64,000 nucleotides of DNA from Bacillota bacterium (GCA_017889625.1 JAGGAD010000023.1:1-64000); one strand, 5' to 3'. Shown: positions 1 through 8,220, numbered from the stretch's first letter. The notes: generated from the sequence alone by a model not told the origin. Made by a program: numbers and translations.

Positions 1-141
1 TGGCTAAATATTCGCAAAATTCTATTATTTACACGGTGCTTTTGTTAAAACTGTTTAGTATAATTGCCTTAAGTTGTTTTTCTGTGAATCCGAAGGTTGT
101 TTCTTTACTCCGATTTTAAAATGAATTTAGGAGGAATGGGA

Positions 142-216
142 ATGGTTTTCGCTTTTGTGGTTTTGTGTGGCATGACGATTGGTATGGAGTGTTACATTAA
201 GCTTAGGTCGCATTAA
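142..216 (+). CDS. 24-residue hydrophobic peptide, copy 1
   Basis: A short frame starts at ATG 142, seven bases after AGGAGG (129-134); ATG 136 is possible but too close to the site. The peptide is one hydrophobic stretch ending in a basic tail, so a single-pass membrane peptide is likely. Its C-terminal half (T-I-G-M-E-x-Y-I-x-L-R) recurs in the next microgene at 346-432, and both are followed by closely related terminators. Two matching copies with good ribosome binding sites argue that it is translated. The family is not one I recognise and no function can be assigned. Confidence 0.55.
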   Translation: MVFAFVVLCGMTIGMECYIKLRSH

Positions 217-230
217 GTAAGCAGTTGCGC

Positions 231-266
231 AGTCCCTTGGCCTGCTTAGGTTGAGGGACTATTATT
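231..266 (+). terminator. Terminator of microgene 1
   Basis: Arms 231-242 and 249-260 pair over 12 positions, including G-T pairs, and are followed by a T-rich run. The stem shares its CCCTTG...GGTTGAGGG core with the terminator at 456-491. Confidence 0.75.
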
Positions 267-345
267 TATTTCGGTAGGAATATTATTAGTAAATGCAACA
301 TATACTGAAATGTTCTATAATTTTTAGCGGGATGGAGGAAGGTTA

Positions 346-432
346 ATGCTATTAGCGTTTATCTATGGTCTAATTGTTTTGGGGGTATTGACAATAGGCA
401 TGGAAATTTATATATATCTTAAGTTGCCTTGA
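346..432 (+). CDS. 28-residue hydrophobic peptide, copy 2
   Basis: ATG 346 follows GGAGGAAGG (334-342). The 28-residue product is hydrophobic for about 20 residues and ends T-I-G-M-E-I-Y-I-Y-L-K-L-P, matching the C-terminal half of the peptide at 142-216. It has its own terminator. The pair looks like a tandem duplication of a complete microgene that has diverged in its N-terminal half. A membrane peptide is the best description; a type I toxin is possible, but no antisense RNA is evident and the function is unknown. Confidence 0.55.
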   Translation: MLLAFIYGLIVLGVLTIGMEIYIYLKLP

Positions 433-455
433 AGGTTTTTGCGAAAAAATCAGAG

Positions 456-491
456 CCCTTGACCGTTTTGAACTCGGTTGAGGGGTTTTTT
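456..491 (+). terminator. Terminator of microgene 2
   Basis: Arms 456-465 and 475-484 form a ten-position stem with a nine-base loop, followed by GTTTTTTAT. The core is shared with the terminator at 231-260. Confidence 0.8.
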
Positions 492-679
492 ATAGGCGGA
501 GGTTAATGAATATACAAGAAGGAGAAAATGGAGTTGCAGGGGAGTTTACAGCTAGGCTGAGAGCTGGCCGGCCTTTTTTTCATAATTCAAAAATGTGTTG
601 ATAATAGTACAATATTATTAACTAGTTGTAATAGTATGAGTCGTTATAATAGTTAGAATAAATGATTATTTATATTAAT

Positions 680-720
680 GGATAATAATTATTGACAATT
701 ACCCCCGCCTTTGGTATTAT
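680..720 (+). promoter_or_regulatory. Sigma-A promoter overlapped by a Fur-like box
   Basis: TTGACA (692-697), a 17-base spacer and TATTAT (715-720) make a near-consensus vegetative promoter. GGATAATAATTATTG at 680-694 matches most positions of the 7-1-7 Fur box TGATAATnATTATCA and overlaps the -35 element, so a bound Fur-family repressor would block it. The promoter drives the 30-residue peptide at 748. Fur control is inferred from the match. Confidence 0.6.
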
Positions 721-747
721 TAAGTCAAGGAGAGGGGGGATACGAAA

Positions 748-840
748 ATGAACAAGATTCTTGAGCTTATTGCAAGATATCCGGCAGTTGTGCCTTTCCC
801 ATTTATTTATGGAAACGCTAATAAAAACACCAAGAAGTAA
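748..840 (+). CDS. 30-residue peptide of unknown function
   Basis: ATG 748 lies nine bases after a strong AAGGAGAGGGGGG site (726-738) and sits between a near-consensus promoter (692-720) and a terminator (884-907), so it forms a self-contained transcription unit. The peptide starts with a short amphipathic stretch (N-K-I-L-E-L-I-A-R), has a proline/aromatic centre (V-V-P-F-P-F-I-Y) and ends Asn/Lys-rich. It is unrelated to the two peptides upstream. The Fur-like box in its promoter suggests metal-responsive expression. I do not recognise a family. Confidence 0.5.
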   Translation: MNKILELIARYPAVVPFPFIYGNANKNTKK

Positions 841-883
841 TTGATAAGTAAGTTATAATAACTATTTATAGCAATTTTGTGGG

Positions 884-907
884 AACCGCTAATATGGCGG
901 TTTTTTT
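884..907 (+). terminator. Terminator of the 30-residue peptide gene
   Basis: AACCGC (884-889) pairs with GCGGTT (897-902), followed by a run of T. Confidence 0.8.
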
Positions 908-942
908 GTTGTTTTATAAAAAGTGGCTATATTATTGTAATG

Positions 943-978
943 AAAAATAGCTTCTATCAATAAATAGAAGCTATTTTT
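943..978. terminator. Bidirectional terminator
   Basis: A perfect 15-base inverted repeat (943-957 and 964-978) with A-run and T-run ends. It closes the minus-strand gene at 988-1173 and can act in both directions. Confidence 0.8.
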
Positions 979-987
979 CTCTTACTA

Positions 988-1173
988 TTATTTTTCTGAC
1001 TTTTCAAATAAAGTGCTTTGGCATTTTTGAGCAAAGTTAATTTGCTTAGTTAAAACTTTGATAATATTATCTGGTTCAGAATCACTTATGAAGTTATTAA
1101 TTTGTTGAGTATGATAGCCTAAAGCAAGTAATTGTTTTTTTAATTCTTCAATATGGTCGATATCGTCACGCAA
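988..1173 (-). CDS. Small charged helical protein, unknown
   Basis: A 61-residue frame starts with TTG at 1173, about seven bases after GAGGTG on the minus strand, and ends just before a strong terminator (943-978). The sequence is hydrophilic and helical: an acidic/basic N-terminal third (D-D-I-D-H-I-E-E-L-K-K-Q), then Q-Q-I-N-N-F-I and a Lys/Gln-rich end, with one cysteine. There is no membrane segment or signal peptide. Size and helicity recall Spo0E-like phosphatases, but the diagnostic S-Q-x-L-D motif is absent, so that name is not used. Ribosome binding site plus terminator support a real gene. Confidence 0.6.
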   Translation of the reverse strand: MRDDIDHIEELKKQLLALGYHTQQINNFISDSEPDNIIKVLTKQINFAQKCQSTLFEKSEK

Positions 1174-1452
1174 AAGATATCACCTCGCAATAAAGGTATT
1201 TTACATTTACTATATAATTACCATAATTTGTAATTGTATTCCTGTCAAGGATGATATGTTTAAAAATAATTTAACATTCATGGGGCTGGTACCTACCTAG
1301 CGGGCTTGGGCAGTAAGGTTTTATATTTCCAATAATAGGAATAATAGCTATGAGTAGGACTATAGTAATAGGTTTTTGTAATGATTGGTTTAAAAAGGAT
1401 TTTTCTCCCAGAAAGCGAACGGTTATAGCATAACCGATTATGGAGGTAATTT

Positions 1453-2706
1453 ATGGATAATACGCAAATTGCTAGTGAAACCCTTGATAAGTATGAGAAG
1501 TATGTTAATCCGGCGGTAGCTCGTTTGTTTCGGTTTATGGGGCTGTCGACAGTGGAATGGCAGGCTGAGGGGAGCATAATTCGGGATATTGATGGTCATG
1601 AGTATGTGGACTGCCTTGGCGGCTATGGGGTGTTTAGTTTGGGACATCGGCATCCTAAGGTGGTGGAGGCGGTTCATCGGCAGCTTGATTTGATGCCGCT
1701 TTCGAGTAAGGTGTTATTAGATAAACCGATGGCGGATTTGGCTGAGTTGTTGGCACAGATTACGCCCGGGGATTTGACTTATAGTTTTATCGGCAATAGT
1801 GGGGCCGAGGCGGTGGAGGGGGCATTAAAGCTGGCCCGTCTTTATACTGGCCGGAAAAAGATGGTGGCGGCAGTTAATTCGTTTCATGGTAAAACTTTTG
1901 GGGCGTTAAGCGCTACGGGACGGGATTTGTTTCGGGAGCCGTTCCAGCCGTTGTTGAGCGGGTTTACGCATGTGCCGTTTGGCGATTCGCAGGCGGTGGA
2001 GGCCGCGGTGGATGAGGAAACGGCGGCGGTGATTTTGGAGCCGATCCAAGGGGAAGGTGGAATTATAGTCCCGCCGGAGGATTATCTCGGGGCGGCTAGG
2101 GCGGTGTGTGACCGCTATGGGGCGCTGTTGATTTGTGATGAGGTTCAGACGGGGCTGGGGCGAACGGGCAAGATGTTTGCGGTTGATCATTATGGTATTG
2201 TGCCGGATATTATTACTACCGCCAAGGCTTTGGGGGGCGGGGTTATGCCGATTGGTGCGTTTACGGCGAGGCCGGCGGTGTGGCAGAAGTATATTGAGGC
2301 TCCGTTTTTACATACGTCGACGTTTGGGGGGAATCCGCTGGCTTGCGCGGCGGCGATTGCGGCGATCGGGGTTATCCGGGATGAAAATTTGGCTAGCCGT
2401 GCGGCTAGTACTGGGGAGTATCTTATTGGTGAGTTGAAAAAGTTGGCGGTTTATTATCCGGAGGTTATTAGTGAGGTACGGGGTCGGGGGCTGATGATTG
2501 GGATGGATTTAACTAAGGAGGGGGCTGGCGGCTTTTTAATGGCGGAGATGATTAATCAGGGTATTTTGGTAGCTTATACGTTGAATAATCCCAAGGTTAT
2601 TCGGATTGAACCGCCACTTGCGATTGAAATGGTTTTGGTAGATAGGGTTATTGCCGCTTTTTCTGAGGCGGTCAAAAAGGCTGCGGAAATTATTGAGGAT
2701 TTGTAG
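1453..2706 (+). CDS. Class III PLP aminotransferase (putrescine/ornithine type)
   Basis: A 417-residue fold-type I PLP enzyme of the class III aminotransferase family, which moves an amino group from diamines, ornithine derivatives or omega-amino acids to a keto acid. Family marks are G-N-S-G-A-E-A at 114-120 (phosphate binding), D229 in C-D-E-V-Q-T-G (pyridine nitrogen) and the Schiff-base K258 in T-A-K-A-L-G-G-G. Length and motif spacing resemble putrescine aminotransferase (PatA/YgjG) more than 4-aminobutyrate enzymes, but substrate cannot be read from sequence. ATG 1453 follows ATGGAGG. The SRPBCC gene begins 25 bases downstream, probably in the same transcript. This stretch uses more GCG/CCG/GGG codons than the AT-rich neighbours. 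Confidence 0.85.
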   Translation: MDNTQIASETLDKYEKYVNPAVARLFRFMGLSTVEWQAEGSIIRDIDGHEYVDCLGGYGVFSLGHRHPKVVEAVHRQLDLMPLSSKVLLDKPMADLAELLAQITPGDLTYSFIGNSGAEAVEGALKLARLYTGRKKMVAAVNSFHGKTFGALSATGRDLFREPFQPLLSGFTHVPFGDSQAVEAAVDEETAAVILEPIQGEGGIIVPPEDYLGAARAVCDRYGALLICDEVQTGLGRTGKMFAVDHYGIVPDIITTAKALGGGVMPIGAFTARPAVWQKYIEAPFLHTSTFGGNPLACAAAIAAIGVIRDENLASRAASTGEYLIGELKKLAVYYPEVISEVRGRGLMIGMDLTKEGAGGFLMAEMINQGILVAYTLNNPKVIRIEPPLAIEMVLVDRVIAAFSEAVKKAAEIIEDL

Positions 2707-2731
2707 ATTATTAGAAGGAGGGCTATTTTTA

Positions 2732-3169
2732 ATGCCATATGTTGAAGCGGTTATGCCGGTGAATGCTTCGCCGGAGGAGATTTATCCTATTTTGAAAAGG
2801 ATGGACTTGTATCCTGATTTTATGCCGGATCTTATTAGTGTCGAGGTTCTTGAGCGTAAGGATAATACGACGCTGACGAAGTGGGTTTCTAATGTTGATG
2901 GCCGGATTATCCGCTGGACGGAACGGGATGTTTTTGATGATGAGCGGATGTATATTTCGTATCAGCAAACGGAGGGTGATTTAAAGAAGTTTGAGGGTGA
3001 ATGGGTGCTGACACCGGTAGATGGGATGACGGAGATAAAGCTGACGGTTGATTTTGAATTTGGGATTCCGATGATCGCCGGGCTATTAAATCCGATTGCG
3101 AAAAAGAAAGTCCGAGTTAATAGCGAAAATATGTTAAAAGGGATAAAAGAACGGTTAGAGCAGCGTTAA
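2732..3169 (+). CDS. SRPBCC / COQ10-like lipid-binding fold protein
   Basis: A 145-residue single-domain protein of the START/SRPBCC (polyketide cyclase/COQ10/RatA) superfamily. The N-terminal M-P-V-N-A-S-P-E-E-I-Y-P-I-L and the L-Y-P-D-F-M-P segment are the usual helix-grip signature, and the C-terminal helix after P-I-A-K-K-K closes the cavity. Such proteins bind hydrophobic ligands or act on aromatic polyketides; here no ligand is indicated. ATG 2732 was chosen because AGAAGGAGGG (2713-2722) precedes it; longer frames run into the aminotransferase. It is probably cotranscribed with the aminotransferase, but the functional link is unknown. No signal peptide, so cytoplasmic. Confidence 0.75.
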   Translation: MPYVEAVMPVNASPEEIYPILKRMDLYPDFMPDLISVEVLERKDNTTLTKWVSNVDGRIIRWTERDVFDDERMYISYQQTEGDLKKFEGEWVLTPVDGMTEIKLTVDFEFGIPMIAGLLNPIAKKKVRVNSENMLKGIKERLEQR

Positions 3170-3313
3170 ATGGTGATTGCTAATTCAAAGTATTTTACTT
3201 ATAATTAACTCATGGCATTGATAAGGAGTGGACACTATCTAGAATATTTGTTGGCGCTAAAATAATATACTAAACTTAGGGCGTTGTGTTCTATCAAGTC
3301 AGGAGGAGAGTTT

Positions 3314-4174
3314 ATGAATTCGTTAAAGACAACTGTATTATTGGCAGCACTTACGGGGCTTTTGCTGGCGATTGGCGCTTTTTTCGGCGGAACCAGAGGC
3401 ATGAGCTTTATGTTGATTATATCGCTGGTGATGAATTTTGTTAGTTATTGGTATAGTGATAAGATTGTTTTGAGTATGTATAATGCCCGTGAGGTTTCGG
3501 CCCAGCAAGCGCCGGACATTATTCGGATGGTGTCGACGCTGGCGCAGCGCGCGAAGATGCCGATGCCGAAGGTTTATATTGTGGAAACTGATTCGCCGAA
3601 TGCTTTTGCAACGGGGCGTGATCCGGAGCATGCCGCGGTTGCAGTTACTACCGGAATTATGCGGGTGCTGAATTACGAGGAGTTGGAAGGGGTCGTTGCT
3701 CACGAACTTTCTCATATTAAAAATCGGGATACGTTGATTAGTACGGTTGTGGCGTCGATTGCCGGGGTTATTACGATGATTGCTAATATTGCTCAGTGGG
3801 CAGCAATTTTCGGGATTGGCCGCAGTGATGATGAGGAAGGCGGCGGCTTTTTAGAGATGATCTTTCTGATTGTGCTGGCGCCAATTGCGGCGACGTTGAT
3901 TCAACTGGGGATTTCCCGGGCTCGTGAGTACCAGGCTGATGAGTCTGGGGGCAAGATGTGCGGCAAACCTTTGGCGTTGGCGAGTGCGCTGGAAAAGATC
4001 AGTTATTATGCTAAGCATGCGACGATGCCGGAAGCTACGCCATCGACTTCACATATGTTTATTGTTAATCCGTTAAGTGGCGCGGGCAGTTGGATAGCTG
4101 GGCTGTTTAGCACGCATCCGGCTACGGAAGAACGGGTGGCACGGCTCAAGGTATTGGCTCAACGTATCGGATAA
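3314..4174 (+). CDS. htpX: HtpX-type M48 membrane zinc metalloprotease
   Basis: A 286-residue integral membrane protease that degrades misfolded or damaged membrane proteins. Two N-terminal transmembrane helices precede the zinc motif H-E-L-S-H (His130, Glu131, His134) in [13 protein letters not shown]. Two more helices follow, then the third zinc ligand Glu205 in S-R-A-R-E-Y-Q-A-D. The C-terminal S-T-H-P-A-T-E-E-R is typical of HtpX. ATG 3314 follows AGGAGGAGAG; the frame extends ten codons upstream without a better site. It stands alone, about 145 bases after the SRPBCC gene, and ends in a strong terminator. Confidence 0.93.
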   Translation: MNSLKTTVLLAALTGLLLAIGAFFGGTRGMSFMLIISLVMNFVSYWYSDKIVLSMYNAREVSAQQAPDIIRMVSTLAQRAKMPMPKVYIVETDSPNAFATGRDPEHAAVAVTTGIMRVLNYEELEGVVAHELSHIKNRDTLISTVVASIAGVITMIANIAQWAAIFGIGRSDDEEGGGFLEMIFLIVLAPIAATLIQLGISRAREYQADESGGKMCGKPLALASALEKISYYAKHATMPEATPSTSHMFIVNPLSGAGSWIAGLFSTHPATEERVARLKVLAQRIG

Positions 4175-4178
4175 AAAA

Positions 4179-4217
4179 GAAATCACTCTGCTATTTGTTA
4201 GCGGGGTGATTTCTTTG
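4179..4217 (+). terminator. Terminator of htpX
   Basis: GAAATCAC... (4179-4193) pairs with ...GTGATTTC (4198-4213), followed by T-rich sequence. Confidence 0.85.
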
Positions 4218-4277
4218 TGTTTGGTTGGCGCAGGAGGGATTAAAGAGCCAAGAATTAAGCGTTAAGGAGATTTGTAA

Positions 4278-4904
4278 ATGAAATACGAATGGAAAAAACA
4301 GGAAAGAAAGTTGTATCTTCCGAAACAAATACCGGAAGTTATTACCGTACCGAAACAAAAGTTTTTTATGTTAAAGGGAACAGGAAATCCAAATAGTGAT
4401 GCTTTCGCGGAACGGATAGGGGTTCTTTATTCATTGGCTTATGCTGTTAGAATGATGCCTAAGCAGGGGTATACTCCTGAAGGATATTTTGAATACACCG
4501 TATATCCATTGGAAGGGTTATGGGATTTAACCGATGAAGGGAAAAAATCTGGAACGTTAAATAAAGATGAGTTATTATACACTATCATGATTAGACAACC
4601 CGATTTTGTCACAACGGATGTTGTGGATAAAGCATTTGAGATTGTAAGGAAAAAGAAGCCGAATCCGTTATTAGATGCGGTGATGTTTGATACGGTTGAG
4701 GACGGTTTATCGGTACAAATGCTTCATCTAGGTTCATATGATAATGAACCGCAGAGTTTTAAAATGATGAACGATTTTATCGCGAATAATAATCTTGAGA
4801 ATAAATCGTGTAAACATCGAGAAATTTATCTTTCAGACGCGAGAAAAGTTGAGACAGTTAAATTAAAAACCGTCCTGAGGTATATGGTTAGACCAATCGT
4901 GTAA
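4278..4904 (+). CDS. GyrI-like small-molecule-binding domain protein
   Basis: A 208-residue stand-alone GyrI-like (SOUL/BmrR effector) domain. The opening Y-E-W-K-K-Q-E-R-K-L-Y, the P-K-Q-K-F-F-M-L-K-G-T-G-N-P-N strand and Y-T-V-Y-P-L-E-G-L-W-D-L are characteristic of the YdhN/COG4832 branch. These proteins lack the DNA-binding half of MerR or AraC regulators and are thought to bind cationic or hydrophobic small molecules; some members hydrolyse cyclopropanoids. ATG 4278 follows AAGGAG. It is monocistronic and converges on the response-regulator gene; no clear terminator is seen in the 45-base gap. Confidence 0.8.
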   Translation: MKYEWKKQERKLYLPKQIPEVITVPKQKFFMLKGTGNPNSDAFAERIGVLYSLAYAVRMMPKQGYTPEGYFEYTVYPLEGLWDLTDEGKKSGTLNKDELLYTIMIRQPDFVTTDVVDKAFEIVRKKKPNPLLDAVMFDTVEDGLSVQMLHLGSYDNEPQSFKMMNDFIANNNLENKSCKHREIYLSDARKVETVKLKTVLRYMVRPIV

Positions 4905-4949
4905 GCACAGCATCAATTGCTGCGAACAGCGCCAAATATTTAAAAAAGC

Positions 4950-5639
4950 TTATGCTTTAAAGCGGTAGCCAATACCCCAGACGGTTTGGATATAACGCGG
5001 GTTTGCCGGATCTTCTTCGATTTTTTCGCGAAGTCGATTAATATGAACGGTCACCGTAGCATTATCACCCAGGGCGTCAATCCCCCAAATCCGTTCATAA
5101 AGGGTTTCACGGTCAAACACGATGTCGGCATTTGTTACTAAAAATAGTAACAGTTCATACTCTTTATTTTTCAATTCTCGTTCCCGACCTGTTACATAGA
5201 CACGATGTGATTTAGTGTGGATACAAATAGGGCCAATGTTTATTTCACCAGGCATTTCTTTACCGTTATCCTTGAGCCGCTGATACTGGGCTAGGTTTGA
5301 TTTAACTCGCGCAACTAGCACGCTCGGAGAAAACGGTTTTTCAATATAATCATCTGCTCCCATTCCCAGGCCGCGTATCTTGTCAATGTCCTCCTGTAAG
5401 GCAGTTATCATCAGGATGGGAATATCAAGTTGCTTTCGTAAGGTTCGACAGACTGAAAAGCCATCCATTCCCGGCAACATCAAGTCCAATAAAATTAAAT
5501 CAAAATTACCATGCAGAGCTTTCTCTAGGCCGGAAAGTCCGTCTGGGGCAATTTCAACGGTAAAGTGATCAATTTCTAAATAGTCCCGTTCAATCAGAGC
5601 AATAGCATTATCATCTTCAATAATTAATATTTTGCTCAT
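4950..5639 (-). CDS. OmpR/PhoB-family response regulator
   Basis: A 229-residue two-domain transcription factor. The receiver domain has the acidic pair D9/D10, the phosphoacceptor D52 in L-L-D-L-M-L-P-G, and K101 in D-D-Y-I-E-K-P-F. The C-terminal winged helix ends V-W-G-I-G-Y-R-F, diagnostic of the OmpR/PhoB family, which binds direct repeats. It overlaps the sensor kinase gene by four bases (ATGA), so the two are translationally coupled. The TATAAACT repeats at 8069-8098, upstream of the next minus-strand gene, are spaced as such a regulator would require. Confidence 0.92.
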   Translation of the reverse strand: MSKILIIEDDNAIALIERDYLEIDHFTVEIAPDGLSGLEKALHGNFDLILLDLMLPGMDGFSVCRTLRKQLDIPILMITALQEDIDKIRGLGMGADDYIEKPFSPSVLVARVKSNLAQYQRLKDNGKEMPGEINIGPICIHTKSHRVYVTGRERELKNKEYELLLFLVTNADIVFDRETLYERIWGIDALGDNATVTVHINRLREKIEEDPANPRYIQTVWGIGYRFKA

Positions 5640-7087
5640 ACTTTAGCCTCCTGTAGCGGCAATTTGATTTCAATTGTTAGACCTCCGTTCTTTCGATTTT
5701 TTGCTACGATTCTACCATCTAGCTGACTAACTATTTTGAAGACAATGGCCAGGCCTAGCCCACTGCCTTTATGGGGATTTTGGCGGGCCGGATCACTTCG
5801 ATAAAAAGGATCAAAAATCCGCGAAAGCGATTCTTCTGGTACGCCAGGTCCGTCATCCGATAGCGTAAGTATCACATAAGCATTTTCTTGGTGCAAGGAA
5901 ATAGTAAAGATGCCGACAGCCTTGTTCTTATATTTCAAGCTATTATCCAAAATATTTACTAGAATACGACGAAAGGAATTTGGATCGGCAAGCACCGCGA
6001 CGGATAATAAATTTTTGACGGTTATTTCCAAGCCTTTTTCTTTGTATTCTCGACCGACCGCATTAATAAGAGTTTTGATCTCTGCTGCAAGATTCAGCAC
6101 TTCAGGATGGTCCCAATTTTCACCGATCTCCATTTTGGAAAACAGAAAAATTTTTGCCACCATTTGATCAATATCGATGGCCTTTGTTTTGATTGTCTCT
6201 AGATAATTGCGCTGTGCCTCCGGTGTTCTGGCAACCCCTTCCAATAATCCTTCTACATAAGCACGGATAGCGGTCAGCGGGGAACGTAAATCATGGGAAA
6301 TACCGGCTAATAGTTCTTTACGGCTTACCTCTTGTTGTTGCAGCAAAGCTACAGATTTCTTGAGACGTACTGCCATATCATTGAAATCTTCACAAACTGG
6401 TGCAAACTCATCTTTTCTATCATATTTAATGCTGTATTCTAAATTCCCATCTCGGATCTGCCGCACACCATTTGTTAGGATATTCAGGGGTCGTTCAATT
6501 TTTTGAAATACAAACTTAATCAAAAATTTGTTTGTAAATAAAACGGAAAGGAAAATACCAAAAATCAGGATTATTCCGCACAGTATTAACACTTTATGTC
6601 GTAAATGAGGCGAATCTTCTAGCTGTTGGCCTAAAATACTTATGCGATATAAGGTTCCGCTAATTTCTGTCTGATGAGCATAATAATTATGGCCATTACT
6701 AGTTACGATTCCTTCATTATTTAACGCCGCCATAGCAGCCAGCAACTGTGGATCATTTAAAGCTATTTCTTTGCCAAAATGATAGCGTTCTGCGTCTGAG
6801 GTGCTAATAATTAGAGAAAGTGAGCTTTGATCCAATAGTTTTTCCAGCAACTTAATTTGTTTGGCTTGTTCATTTGGATCGGTTGTATTCAAAAAGGTTT
6901 CGGTTATAGCGGCAATCTTTTGACTTGCATTATAAAAAGGTGGAGCATCCTTCAGGACAAGGCCGGTGCCATTTATCATAGTCAGCCAAACAATTTCAAG
7001 GCAGGCAACGGCAATAATGGCGGTGATTACCACCGGGACAATAATCATAAGCGTATTAGAAATATAAAGCCGTTCTTTTATGGTCAT
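5636..7087 (-). CDS. Membrane sensor histidine kinase
   Basis: A 483-residue kinase from ATG 7087, which follows GAGGGATGG; a TTG four codons upstream is the alternative. Layout: transmembrane helix about 15-38, extracytoplasmic sensor region about 40-165, second helix about 166-187, HAMP about 190-245, dimerisation domain with phosphoacceptor H265 in G-I-S-H-D-L-R-S-P-L-T-A, and a catalytic domain with N-box (N-I-L-D-N-S-L-K-Y), D-D-G-P-G-V and G-S-G-L-G-L. It partners the response regulator encoded immediately downstream. The sensor region has no recognised domain and the stimulus is unknown. The layout fits EnvZ/QseC-type kinases. Confidence 0.9.
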   Translation of the reverse strand: MTIKERLYISNTLMIIVPVVITAIIAVACLEIVWLTMINGTGLVLKDAPPFYNASQKIAAITETFLNTTDPNEQAKQIKLLEKLLDQSSLSLIISTSDAERYHFGKEIALNDPQLLAAMAALNNEGIVTSNGHNYYAHQTEISGTLYRISILGQQLEDSPHLRHKVLILCGIILIFGIFLSVLFTNKFLIKFVFQKIERPLNILTNGVRQIRDGNLEYSIKYDRKDEFAPVCEDFNDMAVRLKKSVALLQQQEVSRKELLAGISHDLRSPLTAIRAYVEGLLEGVARTPEAQRNYLETIKTKAIDIDQMVAKIFLFSKMEIGENWDHPEVLNLAAEIKTLINAVGREYKEKGLEITVKNLLSVAVLADPNSFRRILVNILDNSLKYKNKAVGIFTISLHQENAYVILTLSDDGPGVPEESLSRIFDPFYRSDPARQNPHKGSGLGLAIVFKIVSQLDGRIVAKNRKNGGLTIEIKLPLQEAKV

Positions 7088-7143
7088 GCCATCCCTCAAT
7101 TCTTATATGCAATTGTAATTAGTATAGCATAAAGCCGTATTGA

Positions 7144-7191
7144 AAAACGGAATGGAAATCTAACTATCAAGCTAGATGACCATTCCGTTTT
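7144..7191 (-). terminator. Terminator of the membrane protein gene
   Basis: A perfect 12-base inverted repeat (7144-7155 and 7180-7191) between the kinase gene and the 3' end of the gene at 7202-7999. It separates the two minus-strand units. Confidence 0.75.
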
Positions 7192-7201
7192 AATTCAAAA
7201 T

Positions 7202-7999
7202 TTATTGATGAATAACCACTGCGCCATGGTTATTCTTAGCATGGTTGTCTTTAACTGTTAGATAGGCAACTAAAGCAATGATAGTAATTGTTAATACCAG
7301 GCTTATGGGGCCATTGCCTAATCCGAGACAGCCTTCAGTAGGAATCCAGAGCCAATCCGTAAATGAGGCACCAAGCGGGCGCGTCATTATATAGGCGAAC
7401 CAGAATGCGAAAATGCTGTTCATACCAAACCATCGATAGCCTATAGCCGGAATAGCAATTAAAATAGCAAAGAGGATTCCAGAAGCAAAAAATCCCAATT
7501 GTAGTGTGACTGCAGTAAAATCTCCTAAGGCCGTGCCAAGGGCAAAGGTATCCATTACTGTTAACCAGTAAAAAGCTTCACGACGCCAAGTATAAATGCT
7601 GTTTACAGATAGATTTCGCTCCAGCGCATACCAGACAATAAAAATAACAACTTGGGTTATTACAAACCCAGCTGTCGAAACAACGAGCGGAATTCCTAAT
7701 TCCTGATCTAAAATATCTGCAAACATTGTCCCAAAGATGCTAACCATGACAACAGTTAACCAGTAGATCCATGGTACATATCGGCGGGCTGAAAACTGTA
7801 GTACCAAGGCAAATACCAGACAAATTGCTCCGAGGGTTGCCGCTAGCGGAAATGTTAGAAGATTATCGGAAAAATCAGCAACTACTTCGCCCATTCCCGT
7901 GGTTAATACTTTGATAATCCAGAATATAAGGGTTACTTCTGGCAGTTTGTTAAGGATTTTCGGTCTTTGATTTATAGTGTCGGATAAAGATTCCTTCAT
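7202..7999 (-). CDS. COG4705-type polytopic membrane protein
   Basis: A 265-residue protein with about eight transmembrane helices arranged as two similar halves. The signature is a repeated T-x-G-x-x-x-A-D element: W-I-I-K-V-L-T-T-G-M-G-E-V-V-A-D near the N-terminus, and A-L-G-T-A-L-G-D-F-T-A-V in the second half. This fits the COG4705 family of uncharacterised membrane-anchored proteins with internal repeats. ATG 7999 follows GGGGAGGAAACAC; an upstream extension to 8149 would run through the regulatory repeats and is rejected. Phased repeats at 8069-8098 and the adjacent two-component genes suggest it is that system's target. Transport or stress function is unproven. Confidence 0.75.
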   Translation of the reverse strand: MKESLSDTINQRPKILNKLPEVTLIFWIIKVLTTGMGEVVADFSDNLLTFPLAATLGAICLVFALVLQFSARRYVPWIYWLTVVMVSIFGTMFADILDQELGIPLVVSTAGFVITQVVIFIVWYALERNLSVNSIYTWRREAFYWLTVMDTFALGTALGDFTAVTLQLGFFASGILFAILIAIPAIGYRWFGMNSIFAFWFAYIMTRPLGASFTDWLWIPTEGCLGLGNGPISLVLTITIIALVAYLTVKDNHAKNNHGAVVIHQ

Positions 8000-8042
8000 T
8001 GTGTTTCCTCCCCAATTTATAGTTTTTTTCGCTACAAGCTCT

Positions 8043-8098
8043 ATAATAATTGATAAAAATTTACTTAGTATAAACTGAATATAAACTAAATATAAACT
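8043..8098 (-). promoter_or_regulatory. Three 11-bp-phased repeats upstream of a -10 element
   Basis: TATAAACT occurs at 8069, 8080 and 8091 with an exact 11-base period. On the minus strand a TATTAT -10 candidate (8048-8043) lies downstream with no -35 match. This is the layout of an OmpR/PhoB-activated promoter, serving the gene that starts at 7999. Confidence 0.6.
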
Positions 8099-8220
8099 GT
8101 TACGCGCTTTTCCTTTCAAAGGAAAGTTGAAGTATAATCGTCTATTCATTACAATTCCCTAAATAAGATATTGTCTTTTATGCTATCGATTAATGAGCGG
8201 ATAAATAACTGCTGTGTAAT

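Noticed and set aside
506-601. A third short frame (31 codons) behind GCGGAGG after microgene 2.
   Set aside because: The composition is unlike the two microgenes, its 3' end runs through a GC-rich stretch and T-run, and no shared motif or promoter was found. Kept as unproven.
3483-3671. Several arginine-rich alternative frames inside strong genes (for example in htpX and the aminotransferase at 1453).
   Set aside because: They overlap clear genes in other frames, have no ribosome sites and show the biased composition of shadow frames.
8000-8149. Upstream extension of the COG4705 membrane protein.
   Set aside because: It would run through the phased repeats and -10; ATG 7999 has a strong ribosome site.
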